Below the pieces are notes generated by a model. That model searched no databases. It was not told the DNA's origin and worked only from the letters and a program-made list of their open reading frames with translations. From assembly GCA_012934845.2 (NCBI GenBank), contig WNNJ02001167.1:62001-126000 (forward strand): a stretch of DNA of 64,000 nt, given 5' to 3'. The first letter of the stretch is position 1; each line of letters opens with the position of its first letter. The translations under genes were made by a program, and so were the position numbers. Below are positions 22,550 to 33,476 of this stretch, one piece after another. This stretch comes from Pomphorhynchus laevis (Eukaryota > Acanthocephala > Palaeacanthocephala > Echinorhynchida > Pomphorhynchidae).

Positions 22550-23790
22550 TAACATTTTTATAATTACGAGAAAATGAACTTTTTTAACACACGAACATAA
22601 AAGTATAAACCTACATGCTTTTTTACAACCTTCGTCGGGAAGCTTAACCCGGATGCGCCTACCACAGACGCCTAGCCTATAATGAGGCGTTTCGACCTTA
22701 GCCTACTCAGCACTACAGGGTGGTCTCATCAGTGTGGCTCTGTAGCTACACAACTTCGACAGTACTTAATCCTGAGTAAACCTCTGAAAGGAATTCACTA
22801 AGTGCACGCTCCTCCACCGGTGAGCAGTCTTACATCTGGTATGGTTTGCGTAAACAGTGGCTTCACAAGACAGCACGTGTGTTATCGTTCCTTCCTTCAT
22901 AAGCTTACTAAGGTTGCTGAACAAGCAACACGCTGGTATTCAGCTGAAGCACAATGCACTAGCAAAAGTTCTCTAACTACAAAGCAAGAGCAAAGCTCTA
23001 GCTTTGTAGCAAAGCTCTTAGCATATGCTAAAATTCGTCACTCCACATATAGTGGCTATATGAATTGAAAACTACTGGTGACGTTATATTAATAAGAAAA
23101 AATTTCAATAATACTTTTTTAATAAACACGAACAGGAAAGTATAAACCTCCATGCTTTCTTCACAACCTTCGTCGGAAAGCTGTACGCGAAATGCGCCTA
23201 CCACAAAGTGCTGTAATAAGTTTACTTTACAAAGTGCTAAGTTGAGCGTTTTAAGTAATGGGCACAATAAGTAATAATTATGTCGTTAGGCCAAAAGTAA
23301 CAATTATAAAGAGGTAGGTAAGTCACAAGTCTACGGTTGTTTATATTGGTTTCAAATTTTTTCAGATTTTTCAACATATATCCTTCAACTAAAGTTTAAT
23401 ATTTTGAACTCTAAATGTGTATAAGAATTGATATTTAATGTGGACAAAAAGAACGACTTTCATAATTAAAATTCGTCACTACACATATAGTGGCTATATG
23501 AATTGAAATCTACTGGTGACGTTATATTAATAAGAAAAATTTCAATAATACTTTTTTAATAAACACGAACAGGAAAGTATAAACCTCCATGCTTTCTTCA
23601 CAACCTTCGTCGAGAAGCTTAACCCGGTAACAATCAACACGCATGTATACGGCTAAAGCACAATGCAAGAGCAAAAGCTCTTTAGCTACAAAGCACGAGC
23701 AAAGCTCTAGTGCCAATGCTTAGACTCGTCACTCCACATATAGTGATTATATGAATTGAAAACTACTGGTGACATTATATATTAATCTGA
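22550..23790 (+). repeat. Locally repeated SINE-like unit, three copies
   Basis: The block ACACGAACA(GG)AAAGTATAAACCT...CTTCGTCGGGAAGC occurs near 22590, 23125 and 23563. The block CGTCACTCCACATATAGTGG...CTACTGGTGACG occurs near 23036, 23474 and 23728. Order and spacing suggest a ~450-500 bp unit duplicated in tandem and then trimmed. The first copy is longest, with GCGCCTACCACAGACGCC and a run of AGCAAAGCTC-type repeats. Frames within it are not protein-like. Confidence 0.65.
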
Positions 23791-23869
23791 AAGAATTTCA
23801 TATTAATATACGTCACCAAAATAAAGATAAAATATTTATCACCAGATAAAATATTTATCTTTATTTTTT

Positions 23870-24205
23870 CTCAAAAATAAAGATAAATAATAAATATTCA
23901 TGAAAATCTAAGGTTTAAAATATACAATAGTTTAAAATTAAAATTAAAGTTTGATAAGTAATAATAAGTAATTATTAAAATCTAAGGTTTAAAATATACA
24001 ATAGTTTAAAATTAAAATTAAAGTTTGATAAATAATTAATAAGTAATTATATAAGATTTTATACAATTTAAATGTATATCAACTTAAAATTTAAAATTGC
24101 AATTTAAAATAAAAGACAATTTTTATGAATTGACTAATAAATAATAGACGATGTATCAGAATAAGGATTATAGGAGGAACTGCTATGCTATCAGGTTTCG
24201 GCGAA
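23870..24205 (+). repeat. TIR-family copy with internal duplication
   Basis: A ~95 bp segment (AAAATCTAAGGTTTAAAATA ... AAAGTTTGATAA) occurs twice in tandem (about 23901-24030). The family's inner end follows, truncated just after ATCAGGTTTCGGC at 24202. From 24206 to 24959 the sequence is AT-rich and featureless apart from a GGTTCCCGCAAATGGCC motif at 24610 that recurs at 59821. Confidence 0.65.
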
Positions 24206-24959
24206 CATCCAAGCGAACTTACACCTTTCAAAAACCTAATTAATTTTTTGCGTAATTTATTTTTGCCTTAATAATTTCAAAAAATAGTTTAAAGAAAACT
24301 TTATTAAATAACGAAATTCATATTTGACTGTGCAGATTTTTAATGTTACGTGTGATCAAGATAATGTTATTTAGTGAATTAAGCTTATCTATGTTGTTCG
24401 TATTTAATGAAATAATTTTAAAAATCACAAAATTTAACAATTTTATAATTTAATATTTTTCAAATTTTACAGATAATGATCCCTTTTATACAATATTTTT
24501 TGAAATTACTTAATTATTATATTAAAAATAATATGATTAATAATATGATTACTTATTTTTTTAATATTATAATATTTTTATTAGCATCATAAATATTATT
24601 ACATTAATATAGGTTCCCGCAAATGGCCTTAATTTACAATTCTAAAGAAAAAAACCTCACCATGCCAGTTTTGATATTCAAAAAGTCACTAAATTATTCA
24701 TCCTGGATTAAGCATGAATCCTTTTGAGGACGATTTATAGCTGATCGAGATCAACGGACACATCGAGAAGTAATCTTTGAAAGGATAACGCCGATGCCAC
24801 TACGTAATCTGGTAATTTCATAGTTGTATGAGCTGTTATGACTCCTAGCCAGGGAGCTCGAGATTCTCTTTAACAGTATTGCCGCTTCCAAACCCGCCCA
24901 CCGAGCATCGAAAATACTACGGGAATAAATTACGCATGCTCTATGTTATTTACTCTCTT

Positions 24960-26400
24960 AAAATACTTCCTTTTCTTCCTTAGTTCATGATATTCGAAGC
25001 ATGATCCGATATTCGTATTGAAGTTAGAGGAAGTGTATGCGTTGAACACGCAGATATCAAGGAAAGTACATTCCGTTCTGTTTCCAAAGATTCCAGAACA
25101 TTATATGTCAAGTCTCGCTTCACGATCAGTAGTTGTACCGTGATTTTGGAAGCATATTTCATCATGCAGAGGGGATAGTTTTGGCTCGATTGCTACGTTA
25201 TGATAACATTTGGATAATCTATTCGCTAGAAAATCACAGACTGCATCGTGTCTCATTGATGGCAAGCCGCCTAAAGGGCACGCGAAAGTGTGTGATATCG
25301 AGTTTTGTTCTTTACATTGGCAGTATTTCGGTGATGAGGGATGAAGAAATCCGTATCTGGTGGCTAGTGCATCTTGAAAGACTGTATTATTTATTCTGGA
25401 AGAACTGTTTGTTGGGTGTGTTGACAACCACGAAGATGATCCAGATACTGATGCATGCTCGATGGCATTCTTGAGAGTAGGGTCGACCTGATTTATAATG
25501 TCATTGCGGTTCATCCTTTCCGCTTTTAAACGGTTAGCACGAATTTCTTTACATAATCTGTTTTGATTATTTATTAGATCTAGCCCCGTAACGTCTCCTA
25601 AACATGGCTCGCACACCATACGTGAAGCGTTATATTCTTGGTCTACTGAACGCATAGGGTCTTTAACGCCGATACCACTATCTCTCAAAGTCATGTTAAA
25701 CATTCTCCATAGAACTTCATTTGTTTCAATGTCAATTCCAGTTAATTCAGTTATCATCGATCTTATCGATTGTGCCAGCGCCTCAAACCATTCAATCGAG
25801 CAATGACATGATCGTTGCATATGTATTCATTTTTGTCGAAGAGATCTTTTGAGAGCAACGAATGCGATCTGTAGCTCTGAGCGACCGATTTGTGTGAGAC
25901 GAGTACCTGTCTAGATCAACGAACGTACATCAGATTGAATATGCTCTTTTACAAAGTCATCCTTTCCAATTGGAGACCCCAAGATAGACACGTCATCCAT
26001 GTCAACAGCCGACATTTCGCCGGATTAACGAAGAAACCATATGACGGTCCAATTTTTCGTAGCAATTCAAACACCATCTTCACTGTATCAGGATCACCGA
26101 CCAGATTAACGTCATCAGCATACCAGCACTGAAGCACATCAGGATACTCCACAGATATCTTTTGGATCATAGGAAGTGTAGCTGCAGCATAAGCAGACAT
26201 TGATAAAACATATCCCTGTGTGAATACTTCTTGAGAGAGTATGATTTCATCCCCAATTGTCAATGACGTCGGGTTTCTATAAAGGTTCGACAGAACATTC
26301 GATAGCGCTGGGTATATTTTTGGCATGTTGGCCAGGGCAGTTTTTCTGTTGATTCGATTAAATGCATTATCTGCATCAATAGTCAAGACCACCGAATTTG
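24960..26400 (-). mobile_element. Reverse-transcriptase element of uncertain clade, broken
   Basis: Two minus-strand blocks. The first (25949-26392) carries RT palm motifs: TIDADNAFNRINRK, LSMSAYAAATLPMI, then the catalytic CWYADDVNLVG and GYFVNPAKCRLL-like residues (here GFFVNPAKCRLL). The second (25101-25820) holds a Cys/His region, YCQCKEQNSISHTFACPLGG, followed by LPSMRHDAVCDFLANRL and REARLDI. This RT-plus-CPxGGxPSxRHD layout differs from the CR1/L2 LINEs elsewhere in the window. I cannot assign the clade. It is a damaged copy. Confidence 0.7.
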
Positions 26401-26410
26401 GTTTACTCGA

Positions 26411-26430
26411 TACTCAGGTCGACCTGAGTA
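26411..26430. repeat. Perfect 20-bp palindrome
   Basis: TACTCAGGTC is followed at once by its inverse GACCTGAGTA, centred on a GTCGAC site. It lies where the recognisable RT element ends, 213 bp upstream of the TRAPPC12 start codon. Confidence 0.7.
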
Positions 26431-26642
26431 TGATTATAGTATTAGTATAAGTATGATTACTAATATTAGTAATTATTATTAAGTATTAATATTTAATGAT
26501 ATAAACATTATAATTATTATAAATATCATTATTAAATTAAAAATTACTTTTGTTTAACAATTTCATTTAATAAATTTTGGTTTAAATTTAAATCAGAATT
26601 TGAAGATACTGTTGCTGTTTGATTTATTCTAAATAGACACAG

Positions 26643-27662
26643 ATGACCACGATTTTACAAATGAACAGTAAAGAACTAATTGAGAAACTTAATACTATCG
26701 ACAGTACATCTGAGGTTGATGCCAGTGATCTATGGTTACATAGCTCGGCAATACCTGCTTTTACAAATACACCTGTGTTATATAACCTGTCAGATCGGCA
26801 TCATCCAACGTCATCTGAAATGATTGCAGATTTCGATCGATTAAGCCTCGATGATTTAACTGCAATGAAAAACGTGTGTAAATGGTCTTCTATTGTTGAT
26901 TGTACAACTGATATGCTCGCTTATAAATTAAGAAACAACGTCAATGTCAGAAAAGATAAGACGTTAATGCAGATCTGGTCGATTCGATTATTTGCACTGG
27001 TTAACCTAGGTCAATTAACTCAGGCAAATCAAGAGTGTAGTAGTCTTGGAGATTTTGAAAGTGTAAGTTTTGCTAATGATGACGATAACTTCACTAACAC
27101 GGTTTCATTTGATCTCCGTGCACTGTCGGCTTATTCGCTTCAACTATCTGCTAGTAAATCGTTGGTATTGATGTACACGATGCTTCTCAAGTGCAATTGT
27201 ATTTTGACTTGTAACTTTGTATCTAAAAATATAAAGGCCTCAGACCTTTGGAAAAGTCGTCGCGTGAATCTTTGTCAACTTATCTGCGAGAAACTCGTTG
27301 CTAATGATCAAATCAAAAAAGCCCTCAGCGTGGCCTCTATTCTAAATACGGATCAAATCTGGACACGCATTTACCTGGCAATGCTAAGCTATGGAAATGA
27401 AGCCTTTAACAGTGATCGGATACCTGACAGAATAAAAGAGAAATGTAAGGGATTCACATTGGCTTTTAATGGAGATTTTGAAGGTGCTGCAGTTTATTTT
27501 GATAGTCAAGATGACACAGGGAATACTGCTGTCTGCAATGCATATTCTGCCAAATTTAAAGAAGCTCTTGACAAACTTTGGACACTTAACAGAACACACG
27601 CATCTCGATGTGTGATGGCTAATTTTGATATCTACTGTAATAAGTTAATGAACAGAATATGA
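26643..27662 (+). CDS. TRAPPC12: TRAPPC12, trafficking protein particle complex subunit 12
   Basis: A single open frame of 339 codons, far longer than any other plus-strand frame nearby. TRAPPC12 is a TPR-containing subunit of the TRAPPIII tethering complex, which acts in ER-to-Golgi traffic. The match is to the family's C-terminal TPR part. Residues ~107-135 (LMQIWSIRLFALVNLGQ) correspond to LW..RL..L..LG. Then come FDLRALSAYSLQ and the LWKSRRVNLCQLICEKLVAN helices. Last, residues ~271-335 (GFTLAFNGDFEGAAVYF, NTAVCNAYSAKFKEAL, VMANFDIYCNKL) correspond to the NN.A.C..Y.G....AI..L......VL.NL...Y.L end. The long disordered N-terminus of vertebrate TRAPPC12 is absent. ATG follows an ACACAG that could also be a splice acceptor, so an upstream exon is possible. 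No intron interrupts it. The call rests on remembered family patterns, not a search. Confidence 0.75.
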   Translation: MTTILQMNSKELIEKLNTIDSTSEVDASDLWLHSSAIPAFTNTPVLYNLSDRHHPTSSEMIADFDRLSLDDLTAMKNVCKWSSIVDCTTDMLAYKLRNNVNVRKDKTLMQIWSIRLFALVNLGQLTQANQECSSLGDFESVSFANDDDNFTNTVSFDLRALSAYSLQLSASKSLVLMYTMLLKCNCILTCNFVSKNIKASDLWKSRRVNLCQLICEKLVANDQIKKALSVASILNTDQIWTRIYLAMLSYGNEAFNSDRIPDRIKEKCKGFTLAFNGDFEGAAVYFDSQDDTGNTAVCNAYSAKFKEALDKLWTLNRTHASRCVMANFDIYCNKLMNRI

Positions 27663-27807
27663 CGTGTACATTTACTTGTGTGTGCAAGATATAGTATACT
27701 GGAACAAAGAAATTATTTATTGAATCTGGATTTAAAAAGTCAAGGTTTCTGACTTGAAACTAGATGCATCTCTGTATAAAAGATTACGTTGATTATTAAT
27801 ATCAGTT

Positions 27808-28022
27808 TAGCTAACTTAGTCTACGTATTTTATATTATTTATAAATTAAAAATAATGTTACAAAATTCAAATAATTAAATAATTATAAATAATTATAAAT
27901 AATAAATAATCTTAATAAGATTTTATATAATTTATATCAAATTAAAATTTAAAATTGAAATTTAAAAAAGTCAATTATTTTTTAATATAAAATACGTATA
28001 CTCAGTTAGCTGATCTGATTCT
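27808..28022. mobile_element. Complete short TIR element (MITE-like)
   Basis: Both outer termini are present and inverted: TAGCTAACTTAGTCTACGTA on the left and TACGTATACTCAGTTAGCTG on the right, with ~215 bp between the outer edges. It is non-coding and AT-rich. This copy fixes the outer ends of the family seen elsewhere as one-ended fragments. It lies 146 bp past the TRAPPC12 stop codon. From 28023 to 28879 I see no gene or recognisable element. Confidence 0.75.
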
Positions 28023-28879
28023 TTTAGTATAAAATAAAATGTATTTGGCTACATAGTCTACATTCGTATACAATAAGCAAATCATAATTTTTCATTTCTT
28101 AACAAAATTTGATCTTTACGATGAAACTTGTAGGTTCTACGTCTACATTTTTCAATTGACATAAGTCATTATACTATAAATTGAACAATTATTTTGGTTT
28201 ATTGAACTATTAATAATTGTTTTTTAGAACTGAGTGGATAGATATACTAAAGTAAAATTAAATTTAATTTTTGCAAAATTAAATTTATTTTTAAACAAAT
28301 TTAAGTCCTTTTTTCAAGTGTTATGTTTTTAAAAACAACAAAGTTAAGTGTTTTTATAAAAGATATCCATGATTTGATGGGTTTAAAAGTTCAGAATATC
28401 ATGAATTCAATCACCTCTTTGCATAGTTAAGTGATATATTTACTGATATGAATGATTTGACTTCATCGCTTAAAGACAGAAATAAAAAAATTGCGAATTG
28501 AAAAGCTAAATGCCTTCAAAAATATGCGGATGATCGTTACAAGGTCGTTCAGATTATTTTGCTATTGCATATCGAATTTCATTATGGCGAGTAGCTGGTA
28601 ACTTATTTCTTCGGTATAAACGCGTATTTGCCGTACTTATCACCACATCTAAGTTTAAACTTCCAACCACTGAACTGAGGCTATTAGCCAAATTATTAAC
28701 AAAACTTTTGAATAAATTGACTAGTAAATTATAGCTCGAATTTAAAGAATAAGTATCTCTGAATTACATGGTCAATTACATGGTTTTGCTTAAATTAACT
28801 TTACTAAATTAACTTTTTAAATTAATCAAAAGTTTATTTTTCTATAATTATTTATGCAAATCATTTTACCGATAATCTG

Positions 28880-30375
28880 TTTCGCTAGCCATTTGTCTGC
28901 CCAGCTACGTGATCTTGTCTTCGTTTAAGTCTTATATTACTCACATAGATTATCTTTAGGACTGGGGATGATCGATCATTGCGTACTGTCCTTTTCATTT
29001 AAATGCGCACATAATGTAACGTCGGTCAATCACTTGCCGGGTAAAGCTCTGAATTCCTAAAAGGCTGATTTCGATGTAATTATCAACAGATTGAATTTGA
29101 TTAGATGGTCAAATCTGTATATATGCGGAATTGACGAAGCTTGGAATGTTTTCGTAAGCACACTCTATAACTTATTGATATCTCATTCTCCCAAATTAAA
29201 AACATAGGGAAGTTTGTCCTTGGTTCAATGGTCTTTTTCGGTATCAATCACGCGCACACATGCGTTGATTTCATTTCGTTGTGGACAACTATCTTATGAG
29301 TCTTTCAAACAAATTTGGAATAAATTTACCATTCTCAAAATGACGAAGCGTCGTCAGTTTGAGGATAAGCTGAGTTATACGGATGGCAAGGTTCTATTCT
29401 CTTAATTCGCAAAATCAGGAGCTCGAATGTTCCACTAGTATCGTTGAAGGATGATTCTCAAAGCGAGGTAACGTGTAATAGTGTCATGGTAAACTTATTT
29501 ACCCAGGAATTCTCATCGATGTTTTGCTCGTCACAGACATGGCATAGTTTGGAATCAGAAAAGGGTTCAGAAGCATTCGATCGATCTAATCTGTCATTTT
29601 GTGCTTACGATGTTTTGAAGCTTCTATGTAAACTAAGACCGAACACCGCTGCAAGTCCGGGGACATTAAGATCCTTCAAGATGATCTGACATGTCTAGAA
29701 AAATAGACATCGGATAATGGTTTGAGGGTTAACCTCTCTAAATGCGCGCATATGTACATTGGTTCTTCACTCAACTCATCGTATCAGATAAGTTCGATTC
29801 AGATAAGTCAAGTAAGTGAATTCAAAGATCTTGGTGTGATGATAAACAGTAGCTTAAAAACTAATGTCCACATCAGATATATTTGTAATCGAAGCTATCG
29901 TATTTTATGGATGTGTTTTAAGTTTTTTGATCGGATAAGTCCATCAATGTTTAAGCTATTATTTTGCTCATGTATTCTACCCATCCTTGAATACAGTTTA
30001 CCTGTAACTTATCCACTGACTTTAATGGAATCTCGTGACATTGAGAATCTCTTACGTAAAGGGTCACGCGCGATTCTGAATTTCTCCAATTTGCTGAACG
30101 TTTGACATCTCTAAGTCTCGGCAGTTTAAAATATCACAGATCGGTTATTGATTGATTAACTGCAGTCAAAATTGATTTCAATTGGCTTTGGGGGTCTCTC
30201 CAGCTTACTATCCGTGAATGACAGACGAGATACTAGTGGGCATGTGTAGAAATAATTAAAGCCTACTACAAGAATTACTATTCACCATCGATTTGCAACC
30301 AGGGTAATTAATGAGTGGAATGCACTAAGGTTCCTTGATATCTCTCGTAGTATATCAGGTGATGCTATCAAATAA
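28880..30375 (+). mobile_element. CR1-like LINE (family 1), internally deleted
   Basis: In order: the end of an endonuclease-type domain (DHCVLSFSFKCAHNVTSVNH near 28975-29035), the linker (FDVIINRLNLIRWSN, FKQIWNKFTILKMTKRRQF), and the RT finger (ALKLLCKLRPNTAA-like at ~29620). Then directly the thumb: LRVNLSKCAHMYIGSSLNSS, FKDLGVMINSSLKTNVH, DRISPSMFKLLFCSCILPIL and LEYSLPVTYP. Compared with 34862-36900, about 680 bp encoding the RT palm is missing, joined at GTCCGG/GGACATTAAG near 29660. It cannot encode an active enzyme. Confidence 0.8.
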
Positions 30376-30624
30376 AAATAAAAATTTTACTGTAAACTTT
30401 GTAGGAAGTGACGTTTAAACGACAGTTCAATTTGGCAAAATTGAACTGTTCTGTAGCAACAATTCTTCGGTGGTAGAGACAATAGGAATATCCTCGCAAA
30501 TTGCGAACGGGTCGAAAATCAATTAAGGCTCTTAGAACATGTGGTTTATTTTGCATTATTTGCCAGACTAGGCACATATCTCTCGAGTCCCGAAGATTGC
30601 TTACAACAACAATAACAATTTATT

Positions 30625-31215
30625 TAAAGTGGCAAATGCTTGACAACTGCACGCTTACAAGTCCACTAACAAAAAACAGCAAAATTTATACAAATACATT
30701 AGTTAAATTGTTTAAATGTGATCGGATATCGCGTTTGAAACACAGCATTGAGGTTGATTGGCGTATATGAAATGGCAGATGATTCTACGAGAGAGGAGCA
30801 GCAACAAGTAAATAGCGGAAGCTAAAATAGGTAGAGTAGTTTGGGACATGCAAAAGAAGGGAATTACGGGAACGCAAAGAATAGTAAACAGGACGAGATT
30901 TGTTGAGAAAAGGAAGGTTGAGAAATGAAGGAGTTGGAAAAGTTACAAGGCGGGAGGCAATGAGAAGAAGACGAATTTGAACATGAGAATAAATGGTAGG
31001 CAAATCGAGATAAACAAGATGGTGAGATGCATGATCAAAACGGCGAATACTAAGGAGAATTCCGACGACTGCGTTTATAATGCGTTGTAGTAAAATAAGA
31101 GTAGATTTAGGTGAGTTGGAAAACAGACTAAGACAGTAACCAAGTCTTAAGAACAGGATAGAAGATATGATAGTCATACAAGGGAAATCGATCAATCTAC
31201 GAATTTGACGGAGGT
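30625..31215 (-). mobile_element. CR1/L2-like LINE (family 2), 3' fragment
   Basis: The minus-strand frame shows LRQIRRLIDFPCMTIISSIL, RLGYCLSLFSNSPKSTLILL, QRIINAVVGILLSIRRFDH and LLLHVPNYSTYFSFRYLL. The family-2 3' end follows, with its hairpin (TGTAAGCGTGCAGTTGTCAAGC, about 30630-30675). It is 5'-truncated at about 31215, directly against the 3' end of the next LINE. Confidence 0.8.
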
Positions 31216-31220
31216 TAAAA

Positions 31221-33260
31221 TTTTTTATTTTAACGTGGTAAATGCGTGCCAGCGCACGCTTACATGACCACAACAATACAAAATTGTAAATCATGTGTCG
31301 AGAAGGTGTGAACGGAGGAGGTGTTTGAATGTGATAAAGGAGGACGCGCGGCGGACGTCGAGAGGAATTTGATTCCAGGCGAGTGGGGCGGCGACGAGGA
31401 AGGATCGGATACCGTAGTTGTTGGAGTAATTGGGAACGTGGAGTAAGAGGGTATGACGGGAACGCAGCGATAGCGAGGTGGGGCGAGTGTCGTCTAAGAA
31501 AGGAAGGTTGATGAACGATGCGGAGCCGACAGCGATTAGACGAAAAGGATCAGAGATGGACAGTGAGATTTAGGCAGCAAAATGATCGGGGACAGCGATG
31601 ATGTCTTGTGCTCTGCCAAAGATACGTGTGGCGGCAGTGGTGATGAGTTTGTAATTGTAGTTGGATAGAATGCTGTTGAATCGAATGGAATCCGTGGAGG
31701 AGCGGCGGTCTAGGCGGACGTTGAAGTCGCCTGGAATGAGTGAACGGATTAGGGATAAAGAACAATGAGAAAGGAGGTCAGAGAGTTCTGTAAAAAATAA
31801 GGATGTAGGAGCTGATTAACCAGGACGGTATACAATGTCGAGATCTAAAGTGATCGGGCTAGAAAAACAACAAGTGAGCAATTCAAAAGAGCAAAGACTG
31901 AAAGGGGGAGTGATTTTGCGAAGATACGCGGGGTAGCGCGCGAATGCGACGATGCCGCCATGATTAGAGAATTTAGAAGGGTATTAGCCGAGGGGGCGTG
32001 CGGATTCAACTAGGGAGCAACCGGCAGAGAGCAGACGGCGAATGGAAAGGTCGTCGGAATCTGAGTGCCAGGATTCGGTGAGGCAGAAGAGATCGATGGA
32101 TTGCTTGATGAATAGGTTGAGGAAAAGATCGGATTTATTGAGAATAGATCTAGTGGTTAGGAGACCGAGGCGGAAACCGTGTGCTGTGGCGAAAGAGGCT
32201 AGTGGAGAATACACATAGGAGAGATGAAGCGCCATCGAATTTTTGGACGGGTGTGGACAACTTGAAAATTTCCGTCTATGTTTCGGATGGAGAGTGATGT
32301 TTCGCCGTTTTCCTCGCGACGGCGTTTTTCGATGCGGGCTGAAGAGATTTGAGCGATTTCAGAAGGGGCGCGATCGGGGAAAATTCGAGTGGTTGAAGAT
32401 GACATGAGTTTGAATCGTTGAGAGAGGACAGAAGACGCGTGAGAGCGATGCTTGAAAACAATTTTTAGGAGAGGGGGCTGGGAAGGATTAGATTGAGAAG
32501 ATTTGTTTAGACGGATGAATGCGACAGGAGAAATGTCCTTGAAAAAGGATGGTTTATCCGCAGGAACAATAGACGAGAGGATGGATCTGAAGGCGGAAAC
32601 ATCGTGGTCCAGACGTGCTTGTGGAGATAAGGAGTTAGAAGGCGTGATATTAGTGACAATGACGCAACGATCGCGAGAAGCAAAGCGCTTCCGTAAAGGA
32701 GGACGACTGACGTGAGTAGGTGAGATCACGACATAAGAGCTGGCAGTTGATGATTTGGAGGGATTTGGTTTGACGACGGGAGACATAGAGGATAATGATA
32801 ATAAAGAGGGTGGCAAGCGATGTGAGGAAAGGTTATGAGTGGAAGGATAGTGGAGGTTGGTGGAGGTGATTTTGATTGATGGATGCAAGGTATTGAGAAA
32901 CGAGACGGGAAGGACGGGACGTGGGGTGTCGGGGAGTGAATATGACATGGAATGGGAAGTGTATATGGTGGCAGGGTCGGTGGGTGGAGAAAGGTCATTA
33001 GAAACGACGGGGGTAGTTTGAGTTGACGTGTTGGATGTTGATATGTGCTTATTGGAAAGGTTGCATATTAGTTTGTTGGCACAAAAACCACATACGAAAT
33101 CTTCTTTAGCCTTATTCTTGTCGCAGGTGATTGTTGTCCAGACGCTGCAGTCGTGTATCGAGCACTGTACTTGCAGTTGTCCATAGTTGGTGTTCGTCTT
33201 AGTTGTTTTCTTGCGTCCTCCCATTAACTCTAAAAATGCTGCAAGAGTGGCGAACAGAAC
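31221..33260 (-). mobile_element. CR1/L2-like LINE (family 2) with ORF1, internally deleted
   Basis: Minus-strand element. ORF1 (33224-32199) is followed, with a small overlap, by the start of ORF2 at 32235, whose endonuclease begins GLLTTRSILNKSDLFL and then LFCLTESWHSDSDD. Endonuclease readings continue to about 31560 (SNHGGIVAFARYPAYLRKI, IPGDFNVRLDRRS, VPDHFAA). Near 31550 they jump to the ORF2 C-terminus (LLLHVPNYSNNYGIRSFLVAAPLAWN), so the whole RT is missing. The 3' UTR ends in the hairpin GTAAGCGTGCGCTGGCACGC at about 31246-31265 and TTTACCACGTTAAAAT. A dead copy, but its 5' end looks complete. Confidence 0.8.
32199..33224 (-). CDS. LINE ORF1 protein (zinc-finger N-terminus)
   Basis: An uninterrupted frame of 341 codons. 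Residues ~20-52 hold a Cys-rich PHD/zinc-like motif (QCSIHDCSVW, ITCDKN, FVCGFCANKLICNL). A Ser/Thr/Pro-rich, low-complexity middle (~60-190) follows. The C-terminal region contains RDRCVIVTNITPSNSLSPQ, LLKIVFKHRSHASSVLSQRF, IFPDRAPSEIAQISSARIE and KRRREENGETSLSIRNIDG. CR1/L2-group ORF1 proteins have this layout and probably bind nucleic acid. It is the longest open frame in the window, though its ORF2 is dead. The ORF1 stop and ORF2 start overlap by ~37 bp. Confidence 0.75.
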   Translation of the reverse strand: MGGRKKTTKTNTNYGQLQVQCSIHDCSVWTTITCDKNKAKEDFVCGFCANKLICNLSNKHISTSNTSTQTTPVVSNDLSPPTDPATIYTSHSMSYSLPDTPRPVLPVSFLNTLHPSIKITSTNLHYPSTHNLSSHRLPPSLLSLSSMSPVVKPNPSKSSTASSYVVISPTHVSRPPLRKRFASRDRCVIVTNITPSNSLSPQARLDHDVSAFRSILSSIVPADKPSFFKDISPVAFIRLNKSSQSNPSQPPLLKIVFKHRSHASSVLSQRFKLMSSSTTRIFPDRAPSEIAQISSARIEKRRREENGETSLSIRNIDGNFQVVHTRPKIRWRFISPMCILH

Positions 33261-33261
33261 T

Positions 33262-33476
33262 TGATTGATTTGGAACTGGATTGATCTGGAACTGGATTGA
33301 TCTGGAACTGGATTGATCTGTAACTGGATTGATCTGTAACTGGATTGATCTGTAACTGGATTGATCTGGAACTGGATTGATCTGAAACTGGATTGATCTG
33401 GAACTGGATTGATCTGGAACTGGATTGATCTGGAACTGGATTGATCTGGAACTGGATTGATCTGGAACTGGATTGG
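33262..33476. repeat. 16-bp minisatellite, ~13 copies
   Basis: Unit TGGAACTGGATTGATC, varying to TGTAACTGG and TGAAACTGG. It lies just upstream of the minus-strand LINE ORF1 start (33224), in the position of a LINE 5' UTR. On its far side (33477-33565) is a second, diverged copy of ORF1 positions 33045-33133, so the array sits between two ORF1-derived stretches. Confidence 0.85.

Noticed and set aside
25133-25474. 113-codon plus-strand frame
   Set aside because: It lies antisense to the RT element's Cys/His module and has no motif of its own.
32276-32998. Frames on both strands inside the LINE ORF1
   Set aside because: They are alternate-frame shadows of the 341-codon ORF1 and have compositionally biased peptides.
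33262-33476. CRISPR array
   Set aside because: The 16-bp units are contiguous with no spacers and the genome is eukaryotic; it is a minisatellite.
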